Of a stretch of 64,000 nucleotides of DNA, positions 44,126 through 52,865 are shown in pieces. The notes under the pieces are model-generated. The model worked only from the letters and a program-made list of their open reading frames with translations. It was not told where the DNA came from and made no database searches. A program made the translations under genes and the position numbers. The stretch lies in NCBI GenBank assembly GCA_035652095.1, contig DASREM010000028.1, positions 531,550 to 595,549 on the forward strand, read 5' to 3'. Positions within the stretch are counted from its first letter, which is position 1, and the number at the start of each line of letters is the position of its first letter. Origin of the DNA: DASREM01 sp035652095. GTDB lineage: Bacteria > Acidobacteriota > Terriglobia > Terriglobales > Acidobacteriaceae.

Positions 44126-44916
44126 CCGCTCTTCTCAGCGGCGTTTCCTTTACCAAGGCCAGCGCCTGCGGCAACGATTTCCTCATTATGGATGGCATGC
44201 ATGCTCCGGCAGAAATTGGGGATTTCAGCCGCCGGATTTGCGACCGTCATCAGGGCGTGGGTGCGGATGGGGTGGAGTGGCTGTTTCCGGCCCAGGATGC
44301 TGATATCCACGCGCGACTGTTCAACGCCGATGGCTCTGAGGCGGAGATCTCGGGAAACGGGACCCGATGTGTGGCCGCCTACCTGTGTTCGCAGGAGCCG
44401 AGGCAAACCGTGGTGATCCGCACCGGCGCGGGAGTGAAGACCTGCTTGCTGACCAGCGTGAACGGCACCCACTATGAATTTGAAATTGCGATGGGTGAGC
44501 CACAGGTGGATGCCGAGGTCTCGCTTCAATTGACTTCCGGCATGGTGCGGGGAATTCCGGTCTCGATGGGCAATCCCCATTACGTGATTTTTGTCGACGA
44601 GTTTGCTGCAGAGTGGCGGATGGAGGCAGCCGAGATCGGGCGCCATCCTGCCTTCAAGTATGGGGTCAACGTTGAACTGGTTCGCATTGATAACAAATCA
44701 AATATTGAAGTCCGCATCTTCGAGCGCGGTGTTGGAGAAACGCAGTCTTCCGGCACTGGTTCGTGCGCCTCAGCAGTCGCCGCGATTGCGGCCGGCCGAG
44801 CCGAGTCTCCGGTACGGGTGCATACGCCCGGCGGGATTCAGATCGTGCGCTGGGTGAATGACGTTTTCTTGCGAGGTCCGGCCACCCTGGTCGCTCGGGG
44901 AGAGTTCTTCGGGTGA
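44122..44916 (+). CDS. dapF: Diaminopimelate epimerase
   Basis: Converts LL-DAP to meso-DAP for peptidoglycan and lysine. The 264 aa show FTKASACGNDFLI near the N-terminus, the first catalytic Cys in ISGNGTRCVAAYL, and the second in SSGTGSCASAVAAIA. This PLP-independent racemase uses two cysteines, both visible. It starts with ATGA overlap after the MgtC gene and supplies DAP that the Mpl enzyme encoded downstream also handles. Confidence 0.95.
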   Translation: MTALLSGVSFTKASACGNDFLIMDGMHAPAEIGDFSRRICDRHQGVGADGVEWLFPAQDADIHARLFNADGSEAEISGNGTRCVAAYLCSQEPRQTVVIRTGAGVKTCLLTSVNGTHYEFEIAMGEPQVDAEVSLQLTSGMVRGIPVSMGNPHYVIFVDEFAAEWRMEAAEIGRHPAFKYGVNVELVRIDNKSNIEVRIFERGVGETQSSGTGSCASAVAAIAAGRAESPVRVHTPGGIQIVRWVNDVFLRGPATLVARGEFFG

Positions 44917-45004
44917 GCGTATCGCAGCGAATCCCGATGCCCGCTACCTGGGTGACGCAGGTAACTGCTGTTGCTTCCGGCTGTGCTGATACGATGACTT
45001 TTTC

Positions 45005-45982
45005 ATGCCCTCGTCTCCCAAAGCTCGCATCACGCCGCCCGCGCTGAGAGCCGGTGACACGGTCGGCATCGTGGCTCCCGCAAGCAATATCCAGCGCGAG
45101 ATGCTGGATGCCGGGTGCCGGGCCCTCCGTGAGTTGGGTTACAAGCCTTTCTACTTCGATTCGATTCTGGATCGCGACCTTTTCTTTGCGGGATCGATCG
45201 AGCGGCGCAAGCGCGAACTGGAAGACATGTTCATCCGTGACGAGGTGCGGGCCATTCTGTGCGCCCGCGGCGGGTATGGCACGAATTACCTCCTGCCGGT
45301 GCTCGATCTCAACAAGATTGCCGCGCACCCGAAAATTTTTATTGGATATAGCGACGTCACTACCTTGCTGACCTGGTTCGCCGATGGGGCGGGACTGGTG
45401 ACATTTCACGGGCCCATGGTCACCAAGGATTTTTCACAACCCGATGGCGTGGACCTCGGCTCCTGGTCCGCAGCTTTGAGCGGCACTGCCGCATGGGAAG
45501 TGAAGGCGGATTCGGTCAGTGGGCTCGTGGAAGGCTTCGCAGATGGGATTCTGTACGGCGGGTGTCTATCGATGCTGGCGGCATCGCTGGGGACTCCTTA
45601 CGAGATCCGCACAGAGGGGGGCATTCTGTTCATCGAGGACATCGCCGCCAAGCCCTACCAGATCGATCGCATGCTGATGCAGCTGAAACTAGCGGGGAAA
45701 TTGGAACAGGTGCGCGGAATTATTTTCGGCGAGATGCTCGACTGCGTGCAGACCAAAGACCAGGGATACACCCTGCAAGAGGTCATTCTGCGAGTGCTGG
45801 GCGGGCTTGGGATCCCGATCGCTTACGGATTGCGGTCAGGGCATGTATCTCGGCAGAACGTAACCCTGCCTCTCGGAGTGCAGAGCCAGTTGCGCGTGTC
45901 GGCGCAGGGCGTGAGCTTGAAAATCCTGCAACCAGCGACCGCGTTGGCCAAAACTCCAGCCATGCAAGTAGGAAAGAGATGA
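45005..45982 (+). CDS. Murein LD-carboxypeptidase (S66)
   Basis: A cytosolic serine peptidase of 325 aa that removes the terminal D-Ala from recycled murein tetrapeptides. S66 features: RAGDTVGIVAPAS at the N-terminus, CARGGYGTNYLL, the nucleophile Ser in IGYSDVTTLL, the Glu in LFIEDIAAKPYQIDRML, and the His in GLRSGH. It is LdcA-like. The stop overlaps mpl by 4 nt, putting two recycling enzymes in direct sequence. Confidence 0.9.
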   Translation: MPSSPKARITPPALRAGDTVGIVAPASNIQREMLDAGCRALRELGYKPFYFDSILDRDLFFAGSIERRKRELEDMFIRDEVRAILCARGGYGTNYLLPVLDLNKIAAHPKIFIGYSDVTTLLTWFADGAGLVTFHGPMVTKDFSQPDGVDLGSWSAALSGTAAWEVKADSVSGLVEGFADGILYGGCLSMLAASLGTPYEIRTEGGILFIEDIAAKPYQIDRMLMQLKLAGKLEQVRGIIFGEMLDCVQTKDQGYTLQEVILRVLGGLGIPIAYGLRSGHVSRQNVTLPLGVQSQLRVSAQGVSLKILQPATALAKTPAMQVGKR

Positions 45983-47427
45983 CTTCATCGAAGCACATTC
46001 ACCTGATTGGAATCTGCGGCACGGCCATGGCATCGCTTGCGGGCATGCTGAAACAGCGCGGCATGCGCGTGACCGGATCGGATGCCGCCGCCTATCCTCC
46101 CATGTCGGATTTTTTGGCTTCGCTGAGCATTCCGCTATCGCAGCCGTTTTCGCCTAAAAACCTGGAGCCGCGTCCTGACCTGGTGGTGGTCGGCAACGCC
46201 ATATCGCGCGGGAATGTGGAGTTGGAGGAAATTCTCGACCAACATATCCCGTTCGTGTCTTTGCCTCAGCTCCTGCACGATGAATTCCTCAAAGGCAAAG
46301 AAGTGCTGGTCGTGGCGGGAACCCATGGCAAAACCACAACCACCTCGATGCTGTCATGGATCTTTCATACCGCGGGACAGCAGCCCAGCTTTCTGATCGG
46401 CGGCATAGCCGAGAATTTTGGCAGCAGCTTTCGCGTCGGGCAGGGCAAGCACTTCATTCTGGAAGGCGATGAATACGACACCGCATTCTTCGATAAAGGG
46501 CCGAAGTTCCTGCACTACTTCCCGGATTCCGTGATTCTGACCTCGGTCGAGTTCGATCACGCCGACATCTACAAGGACCTTGATGCGGTAGAGACTGCTT
46601 TCAAGCGCCTGGTCAACCTGGTGCCGCGAAGGGGAAAGATCATTGCCTTCGATAGCGGTGAAAGTCTGGAGCGGAGCCTGTCGCGGACCTTCTGCACGGT
46701 GGAGCGATACGGTGCGACCGCCAGGGCGAACTGGCGCGTAACCAATCTCGCTCTGGAGCCTTCGAAGACAACCTGGTCGGTAGGAAAAGATGGCGAGCAC
46801 TGGGCGGATTTTGAATTCGCGCTGGGGGGCGAGTACAACGTGTGGAATGCCACGGCCGCCGCAGCGCTGGCCTCGCATTATGGTATCCCGAAGGAAGAAA
46901 TCGCAGCTGCCCTGAAGACTTTCAAGAGCGTGAAGCGCAGGCTTGAAGTCCGGGCCCAGGTGAACGGCATTACCATCATCGATGATTTTGCGCACCATCC
47001 CACGGCTATTGCCGGCACGCTGACGGCATTGCGGTCCCGTTATCCCGGCGCCCGCATCTGGGCGATTCTTGAGCCCAGGTCCAACACGCTTCGGCGAAAT
47101 GTTTTTCAGAACGAATTGGCGCGCAGCCTGGCGCTCGCAGACGAAATCGTCGTGGCAAATGTATTCAAATCCGATGCCATCCCCGAAGCCGAACGCCTGG
47201 ACCTCTCCGCGGTTGCTGCCCAAATTCAGAAGCACGGCCGTCGCGCGCGCGTGGTTCCGGAAGTGGATGGCATTGTGCAGTTGGTGGTTCCGGAGATGCG
47301 ATCCGGCGATGTGGTCGCCATCCTCTCCAACGGCGGATTTGGCGGGATCTACGAGAAATTGCCGCAGCGCTTGAAGTCCCTGGCCGCCAACAGCGATCAT
47401 GCAGCGGAGGTTTCCGCCAAAGCGTGA
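45979..47427 (+). CDS. mpl: UDP-N-acetylmuramate:L-alanyl-gamma-D-glutamyl-meso-DAP ligase
   Basis: Mur-ligase-family enzyme that attaches recycled tripeptide to UDP-MurNAc. The 482 aa begin IHLIGICGTAMASLAGMLK, then the ATP loop AGTHGKTTTTSML (residues about 112-124), the EGDEYDTAFFDKGPKF block and DDFAHHPTAIAGTL, both diagnostic of Mpl. The ATG at 45979 overlaps the LD-carboxypeptidase stop (ATGA). A longer in-frame start at 45493 lies inside that gene and is rejected. Together with dapF and LD-carboxypeptidase this is a murein-recycling unit. Confidence 0.95.
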   Translation: MTSSKHIHLIGICGTAMASLAGMLKQRGMRVTGSDAAAYPPMSDFLASLSIPLSQPFSPKNLEPRPDLVVVGNAISRGNVELEEILDQHIPFVSLPQLLHDEFLKGKEVLVVAGTHGKTTTTSMLSWIFHTAGQQPSFLIGGIAENFGSSFRVGQGKHFILEGDEYDTAFFDKGPKFLHYFPDSVILTSVEFDHADIYKDLDAVETAFKRLVNLVPRRGKIIAFDSGESLERSLSRTFCTVERYGATARANWRVTNLALEPSKTTWSVGKDGEHWADFEFALGGEYNVWNATAAAALASHYGIPKEEIAAALKTFKSVKRRLEVRAQVNGITIIDDFAHHPTAIAGTLTALRSRYPGARIWAILEPRSNTLRRNVFQNELARSLALADEIVVANVFKSDAIPEAERLDLSAVAAQIQKHGRRARVVPEVDGIVQLVVPEMRSGDVVAILSNGGFGGIYEKLPQRLKSLAANSDHAAEVSAKA

Positions 47428-49232
47428 TCGTTACCGGAACGCGGTCCTTTCAAAATCGGTCAGCCCTCGTACTGCTATGCGCTCTCTGGAGCGCAGTGGC
47501 ATCGGCCGCCGGCCCTGCAGTCCGCTATACGATTTCTCTTGCCCATCCGGAGCAGCACCTGGTGCATGTGAAGATGGAGTTGCCGCCAGGGACGGCTGAA
47601 CGCGACTTGCAATTGCCGGTATGGAACGCGCTCTACCAGGTCCGCGACTTCGCACAATACGTGAACTGGGTGAAAGCCGGCGATTTATCCGGCCATGCGC
47701 TTACGGTGCGGGACATTGACAAGAGCCGCTGGCAAATTTCCGGCGCCGCGGGCGGGGCGCTGGTCGAGTACGAAATCTTTGCCGATCAGCCGGGACCGTA
47801 CAATGCGCAGCTTAACGCCGTTCACGGATTCTTCAACTTTGCGGAAATCCTGATGTACGCCGTGGACCAGCGAAGCGCGCCTGTGACCGTCTCGTTTGCC
47901 GGCCTGCCCACAGGCTGGAAGGTTGCGTGCGCGCTTCAGCACGGAAATGAACCGGAGTTGGCGGCCGAGTCCTATGACCGGCTGGTGGATTCTCCGGTGG
48001 AGCTGGGAAGCTTCGAAGAATCGGACCTGGAGCAGGGAGGAGCCCGGTACCGCGTGGTGGTGGACGCCGATAAGGCTTCCTACGACATGCGGCGCGTGGT
48101 CTCTACGGTGCGCCGGGTTGCCGCCGCCGCCACCAAGTGGATGAACGACCGCCCCTTCGAGAGCTATCTCTTCATTTACCACTTTCCCCAAGGCCCCAGT
48201 GGCGGAGGCATGGAACATGCCTACTCGACGGCCATTGATGTCAACGCGCAACTGCTGGCCGACAATCCTCTGGCATTGCCGGACGTTACTGCGCATGAGT
48301 TTTTTCACCTCTGGAACGTGAAGCGCATCCGGCCGCAGTCGCTCGAGCCGGTGGACTATACAAAAGAGCAGTACACTCCGTCGCTGTGGTTCAGCGAAGG
48401 GTTCACTGACACCGTGCAGAACTACATCGAGATGCGAGCGGGCTATGTGGATGAGCCGGGATATTTCCAGCGCATTGCAAACGAAATTGCCGCACTCGAA
48501 CGCCGCCCAGCTCACCTGACGCAGTCGGCGGAATCCTCAAGCCGGGATGCGTGGCTGGAAAAATATTCTTACTATCGTCTGCCCGAGCGCAGCATTTCTT
48601 ATTACAACAAGGGAGACCTGATCGGAATTATTCTCGATCTGGCGATGCGCGACGCCAGCCAGGGACGGGCCTCGCTGCACGATCTGTTTCTCTGGATGAA
48701 CCGCAATTACGCGCAACAGGGCAGGTTCTTTGCCGATTCAGCGGGAATCCGGGAGGCGGCGGAGACCCTGACCCACGCCGATCTCAAGCCCTTCTTCGAA
48801 AAATATGTGGCGGGAACGGTGGAGATTCCCTGGGATGATTTCTTTAAAACAGCCGGGCTTCGGCTGGTGAGACGGCCGGGTTCGGTGGCCGACCTGGGAT
48901 TTTCGGCAACACGGAATTTTGGCGCACCGCCCTCGGTGGCCGCGGTCTCAGCGGGCAGCGCGGCGCAACAGGCGGGCTTGAGCACTGGCGATAGCATCTT
49001 GAAAATTAACGGCCGCGACGCCAGTTCGGATTTTCAGCAGCAACTCGCCAATCTGGCGCCGGGCGATGCGATCCGGCTGCGGGTGAAGAATCGCCATGGG
49101 GAACGCGATCTGCAATGGACGCTGGGCACGCGGGAAGAGGTTGAGTTTGAGCTGCGGGATGTGGACAATATGACGCCGCAGCAAAAAGCTCGCCGCGCGG
49201 CATGGCTGTCCGGCGACGATGAAGGAGAGTAA
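47424..49232 (+). CDS. M61-family peptidase with PDZ domain, exported
   Basis: A 602-aa glycyl-aminopeptidase-type protein. The start is GTG at 47424, overlapping the mpl stop, with a signal peptide at residues 13-29 (ALVLLCALWSAVASAAG). The M61 zinc motif is TAHEFFHLWNVKRIRP with the third ligand Glu in WFSEGFTDTVQNY. An N-terminal beta domain precedes it, and a PDZ domain lies at about 495-575 (AVSAGSAAQQAGLSTGDSILKING). Its substrate is unknown; its place after mpl suggests a role in periplasmic peptide turnover. Confidence 0.9.
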   Translation: MIVTGTRSFQNRSALVLLCALWSAVASAAGPAVRYTISLAHPEQHLVHVKMELPPGTAERDLQLPVWNALYQVRDFAQYVNWVKAGDLSGHALTVRDIDKSRWQISGAAGGALVEYEIFADQPGPYNAQLNAVHGFFNFAEILMYAVDQRSAPVTVSFAGLPTGWKVACALQHGNEPELAAESYDRLVDSPVELGSFEESDLEQGGARYRVVVDADKASYDMRRVVSTVRRVAAAATKWMNDRPFESYLFIYHFPQGPSGGGMEHAYSTAIDVNAQLLADNPLALPDVTAHEFFHLWNVKRIRPQSLEPVDYTKEQYTPSLWFSEGFTDTVQNYIEMRAGYVDEPGYFQRIANEIAALERRPAHLTQSAESSSRDAWLEKYSYYRLPERSISYYNKGDLIGIILDLAMRDASQGRASLHDLFLWMNRNYAQQGRFFADSAGIREAAETLTHADLKPFFEKYVAGTVEIPWDDFFKTAGLRLVRRPGSVADLGFSATRNFGAPPSVAAVSAGSAAQQAGLSTGDSILKINGRDASSDFQQQLANLAPGDAIRLRVKNRHGERDLQWTLGTREEVEFELRDVDNMTPQQKARRAAWLSGDDEGE

Positions 49233-49991
49233 GTGATTCGAACCGTGGCCATGCTGGCATTCTGGGGAACGCTGCTGCCGCTCTCCGCCCTGATCCTGTT
49301 TCCCTGGACCTTTCTTACCGGCGACATCACCGCTATCTACAAGGTTTCGATGTGGGGCGCGATCACCGGGGTTCGCATCGCCGGGGTGCGCGTGCAGACG
49401 GTCGGAATGGAGAAGATCAACCGCGCGCGGACTTATATCTTCATGTCGAACCACGTTTCGAACATCGATCCGCCGCTGCTGTTGCCGCTGATTCCAAAGC
49501 GGACCTCGGTGATGGCCAAGAAGGAGTTGTTCGGGTACCCGCTGCTGGGGAAGTTGATGCGCATCGGATCGCTGGTGCCAGTGGATCGCGGAAATCGCGA
49601 TGCCGGCATCTCGGCGGTGCGTGCCGCCGCCGAAGTGATTCGCTCCGGCGTCAACATGACCATTTATGTCGAGGGCAGGCGTTCGTTCGACGGCAAGTTG
49701 CTGCCGTTCAAGAAGGGTCCGTTCTATTTGGCCGAAGAATGTCACGTTCCGGTGGTGCCCATCACCATCGTGGGAACGCATTACATCATGCCGAAAGCGA
49801 GATTTTCCATTCGGCCGGGAACGGCCACGGTGATCTTTCATGATCCTATCGAGCCGGAAGATTTCGGCAGCCGGGAATGCCTGATGGAGAAAGTGCGAGC
49901 TGCAATCAACAGCGGACTTCCCATCGAAAACCAGGGACCGGTTCTTGCCACCAAGGACACCAAGGGACACGAAGGCAGCCTGACCGCCTAA
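49233..49991 (+). CDS. 1-acyl-sn-glycerol-3-phosphate acyltransferase (PlsC-like)
   Basis: A 252-aa membrane-associated acyltransferase of phospholipid synthesis. It has two hydrophobic segments at the N-terminus, then the catalytic HX4D in NHVSNIDPPLL and the substrate motif VEGRRSFDGKLLPFKKGPFYLA. The start is GTG 49233, immediately after the M61 stop. It closes the long operon. The Val-Glu-Gly-Arg-Arg wording is a variant of the usual EGTRS. Confidence 0.9.
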   Translation: MIRTVAMLAFWGTLLPLSALILFPWTFLTGDITAIYKVSMWGAITGVRIAGVRVQTVGMEKINRARTYIFMSNHVSNIDPPLLLPLIPKRTSVMAKKELFGYPLLGKLMRIGSLVPVDRGNRDAGISAVRAAAEVIRSGVNMTIYVEGRRSFDGKLLPFKKGPFYLAEECHVPVVPITIVGTHYIMPKARFSIRPGTATVIFHDPIEPEDFGSRECLMEKVRAAINSGLPIENQGPVLATKDTKGHEGSLTA

Positions 49992-50104
49992 GCCCACGAC
50001 TTCATCCGGGCGCGCAGGTCCCGCCCCGACACTGGCCAAGTCACCGCCCATGACAACCGGCAGGCACCTGTGATAAGTTCCTCTGGCTCCCTTGGAGGAT
50101 TCTT

Positions 50105-51301
50105 ATGCCCACACGATCCCGGGGACGAGTGTCTCAACCGCAGCCAGTCGCCGGCGCCAAGGCGTTCACCAATTTTGAAGACCGCGACTATCTCCTGTCG
50201 CAAGCCGCAACCCTGCTTTTGATCGGAACCCAGATCCGGCGCGATACGCCGATACGTCTGCGCGCTCCCGAAACCCGGCTGAAAGCGGCGCCAACCAATC
50301 TTGTTGCCGCGCCCGACCCAGTGCCGTCAAGCGACATGGACGCACTCGGCTTTCCCGACATGGCGCCGCAATCCGCCCGATTCAGCAGTGAAGAACTGCA
50401 GGGCATGTTAGGGAAACGGTTTGCCGCACCCCGTTCCGCACGCCCAACCGAATCGGCAAAGCGCAACGCTGCCGCGACCCTGCCCAGGATTGCCAACGCG
50501 TTCTACAAAGAGGCGACTCCGGCCACGGCTGGAGCTTTGCTGGAAGCGAGTTTGGAGCATGCGCACGAACTGGTGCGAGTGTCTGCCGCGTCTTCGTATT
50601 TTGATCTCACGGTTACGCCGCATCGCGCCCTCGCAGTGCTGGAAAAGGGGGTGTCGAGCGCGGATCCGCTGACCCGGCAAGTGGCGGCGCATGCGCTCGC
50701 CAGGCTGGACCCGGCGAACCCGGCCTTAAATCCCCTGCTTCGCCGGGGTAGAAGACCGACCCGGCTGAACAAATCGCACACCAGCACCATCATTCATGGT
50801 ACCTGGGCACGGGGTTCGGGATGGTGGCAGCCACCGAGTGGAGACTTCTGGAAATACTTGAAGGCCAGTGTGGACCCCAGTCTGTACGGCGCTGCGAATC
50901 GCTTTGAATGGTCCGGCGGCTACTCCGACGCAGCACGCTCGCTGGGGGGAAGCGACCTTCACGATTGGGTCGCGGCACAAGGGCTTGCCGGGCTGGATCT
51001 TTATACCCACAGCCATGGCGGAAGCGTCGCCATGCTGGCGAACCATGCCGGGACCGCCATCGGCAAACTGGTCATGCTCAGTTGCCCGGTGCATTGGCCG
51101 AAATACACACCCGACTTTGCGTCGGTTAAAAAGGTCGTTTCGGTTCGGGTTCATCTCGACCTTGTCATCCTGGCCGATCGCGGCGGGCAGAAGTTCAAAG
51201 ACGCGAAGATCAGCGAGAATGTGCTTCCACTATGGTTTGATCACTTCGCGACCCACGACCCTGCGAACTGGGTGAAGTACAACATCCCCGCCAAGCTGTG
51301 A
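50105..51301 (+). CDS. Alpha/beta-hydrolase-like protein with HEAT-like N-terminal part
   Basis: A 398-aa protein, no signal peptide. Residues 120-212 look like HEAT-type helical repeats (ATLPRIANAFYKEATPATAGALLEASL, DPLTRQVAAHALARLDP). Residues 226-398 form an alpha/beta-hydrolase fold: oxyanion-loop IHGTWARGSGWW (229-241), nucleophile S303 in LYTHSHGGSVAML, and a possible catalytic His at 381 or 384 in FDHFATHD. The nucleophile elbow H-S-H-G-G is rarer than G-x-S-x-G. Lipase, esterase or peptidase activity is possible. The gene lies 113 nt after plsC and probably has its own promoter. Confidence 0.6.
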   Translation: MPTRSRGRVSQPQPVAGAKAFTNFEDRDYLLSQAATLLLIGTQIRRDTPIRLRAPETRLKAAPTNLVAAPDPVPSSDMDALGFPDMAPQSARFSSEELQGMLGKRFAAPRSARPTESAKRNAAATLPRIANAFYKEATPATAGALLEASLEHAHELVRVSAASSYFDLTVTPHRALAVLEKGVSSADPLTRQVAAHALARLDPANPALNPLLRRGRRPTRLNKSHTSTIIHGTWARGSGWWQPPSGDFWKYLKASVDPSLYGAANRFEWSGGYSDAARSLGGSDLHDWVAAQGLAGLDLYTHSHGGSVAMLANHAGTAIGKLVMLSCPVHWPKYTPDFASVKKVVSVRVHLDLVILADRGGQKFKDAKISENVLPLWFDHFATHDPANWVKYNIPAKL

Positions 51302-51332
51302 TCGCGATTGCGGGACGGCATAGAATGGTTCC

Positions 51333-51686
51333 ATGTCGGTGGTGGATGCGGCGCGTCTTTTTGCTCTCAAGTCAGTATGGCGAACGACCGGGCTGCAATC
51401 GGCGGGGCGCGCCTTGCTGAACGCGCTCGATTCGCCGAAGGAAGACGTACGCACGATTGCCGGGATGTTGCTGGTGCAAGCCGGCAAATACGCAGAACCG
51501 CTGGTCGAAGAGGGTATCAAGCGCCGGCTGAACCTGCCGATGACACTGGTCATGGCCGGTGACATTGGCGCAATACGCCTGAAGCCGGAACTGCAACGCT
51601 ACGCCGAGGATCCCGATCCAGAGGTGGCCAAGGCAGCCAGGGACGGCTTGCGCATCCTTGAACGGCAGGCTTCGAGCGGCAGGTAG
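51333..51686 (+). CDS. Small HEAT-repeat-like protein
   Basis: A 117-aa all-helical protein. Two HEAT-like units are visible: GRALLNALDSPKEDVRTIAGMLLVQAGKYAEPLVEEGI and LKPELQRYAEDPDPEVAKAARDGLRIL. It follows the hydrolase-like gene by 31 nt and resembles its N-terminal repeats, so a partner role is possible. Function unknown. Confidence 0.55.
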   Translation: MSVVDAARLFALKSVWRTTGLQSAGRALLNALDSPKEDVRTIAGMLLVQAGKYAEPLVEEGIKRRLNLPMTLVMAGDIGAIRLKPELQRYAEDPDPEVAKAARDGLRILERQASSGR

Positions 51687-51719
51687 TTGCGTACCAAGAA
51701 GCTGCGGAGTCGCTCTGCC

Positions 51720-51741
51720 GGACAGCCGAGGGCGGCTGTCC
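51720..51741. repeat. Hairpin repeat GGACAGCC / GGCTGTCC
   Basis: A perfect 8-bp stem with loop GAGGGC, then CTACAAG. It lies between the HEAT gene stop and the convergent lpxD stop. It may be a dispersed element or a weak terminator; there is no T-run. Confidence 0.4.
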
Positions 51742-51758
51742 CTACAAGAATGGCGCCA

Positions 51759-52760
51759 TCATTGTGCTGCTTTCGTTCGCACCGCTTTTGCGATCTCTGG
51801 CAGCTTGCTGAACGTCGCAGAGCAGCGCAGCCAAAGCTTGTTGTCGATCGCCGGATATCCACTGACAATTTTTCCTGGCTCCACATCGCTGGGAATTCCT
51901 GTCTGCGCAGTGGCGATGGCGTTGTCGCCGACTTTGCAGTGGCCGGCGACGCCAACTTGCCCGGCGAGAATCACGTTTTTGCCAATTTCGGTGGAGCCTG
52001 CGAGTCCAACCTGCGCGCATAGCAGGGAATTCTCTCCCACCTGCGAGCCGTGTCCAACCTGGACCAGGTTGTCGATCTTGGCGCCGCGCGCAATCAGAGT
52101 CCTGCCAACGCTGGCGCGATCGACGCAGGCATTGGCCTGCACTTCGACTTCATCTTCGAGAATCGCGGGGCCGGACTGCACGATCTTGTGCCACTTGCCG
52201 GCATCGTCCTTGGCGAATCCAAAGCCATCGGCCCCAATCACTGCTCCGTTTTGAAGGATGACGTCGTTGCCTAGCGTACAGTGCTCGCGGACGACCGCGT
52301 GGGTATGCGCGAAGAAGTTGTCCCCGATCTTGACGTCACGGTAGATGACAGCGTGCGCGAGTAGAACAGCGTTCTTTCCAATCGTGACATTTTCATTGAT
52401 CACGACGTATGGTCCGATATGCGCGCCTTTACCGATCTTCGCGGAAGCGTGGATCACGGCCGTCGGATGCACGCCCGGCGCGTAACTCGGGGGCTGGTAG
52501 AAGAGTTCCAGGGCGCGAGCAAAGGTGAGGTACGGATTCTTGCTGCGCAATGTCGGGGTAGCGACCTCAGGGAAATCTTCGGCGACGATAATCGCCGAGG
52601 CTCGCGTGCTCCTGGCTGCGCCTGAGTACCTGGGATTGGCGACGAATGTGATCTGACCTGGCCCAGCTTCTTCGATCCCCGCAACTCCGTGAATCTCCGT
52701 GTCGGGAGCGCCGTTAGCGAGGCGCACTCCCAGCGTGGAAGCAATGTGTTCAAGTTTCAT
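51759..52760 (-). CDS. lpxD: UDP-3-O-acylglucosamine N-acyltransferase
   Basis: Third acylation step of lipid A, transferring a 3-hydroxyacyl chain from ACP to UDP-3-O-acyl-GlcN. The 333 aa have the LpxD N-terminal domain (residues 1-100), then the left-handed hexapeptide helix, with ILQNGAVIGADGFGFAKDDAGKWHKI and the catalytic His in LVQVGHGSQVG; AGHCKVGDNAI follows. A C-terminal helix completes the protein. The gene indicates a Gram-negative outer membrane. It stands alone here, without lpxA or fabZ. Confidence 0.95.
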   Translation of the reverse strand: MKLEHIASTLGVRLANGAPDTEIHGVAGIEEAGPGQITFVANPRYSGAARSTRASAIIVAEDFPEVATPTLRSKNPYLTFARALELFYQPPSYAPGVHPTAVIHASAKIGKGAHIGPYVVINENVTIGKNAVLLAHAVIYRDVKIGDNFFAHTHAVVREHCTLGNDVILQNGAVIGADGFGFAKDDAGKWHKIVQSGPAILEDEVEVQANACVDRASVGRTLIARGAKIDNLVQVGHGSQVGENSLLCAQVGLAGSTEIGKNVILAGQVGVAGHCKVGDNAIATAQTGIPSDVEPGKIVSGYPAIDNKLWLRCSATFSKLPEIAKAVRTKAAQ

Positions 52761-52865
52761 AGTATGAGGCGATTGTAATGGAGGGGAGTGCCGCCGGCAT
52801 CATGACGGCCGCGGGGCAGCGGTACACTCGGGAACGGACAAGATGTCCGCCCCGAGTGGAGCTGG

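Noticed and set aside
45493..45979. N-terminal extension of mpl
   Set aside because: Overlaps the LD-carboxypeptidase gene in another frame; the ATGA start at 45979 fits the family.
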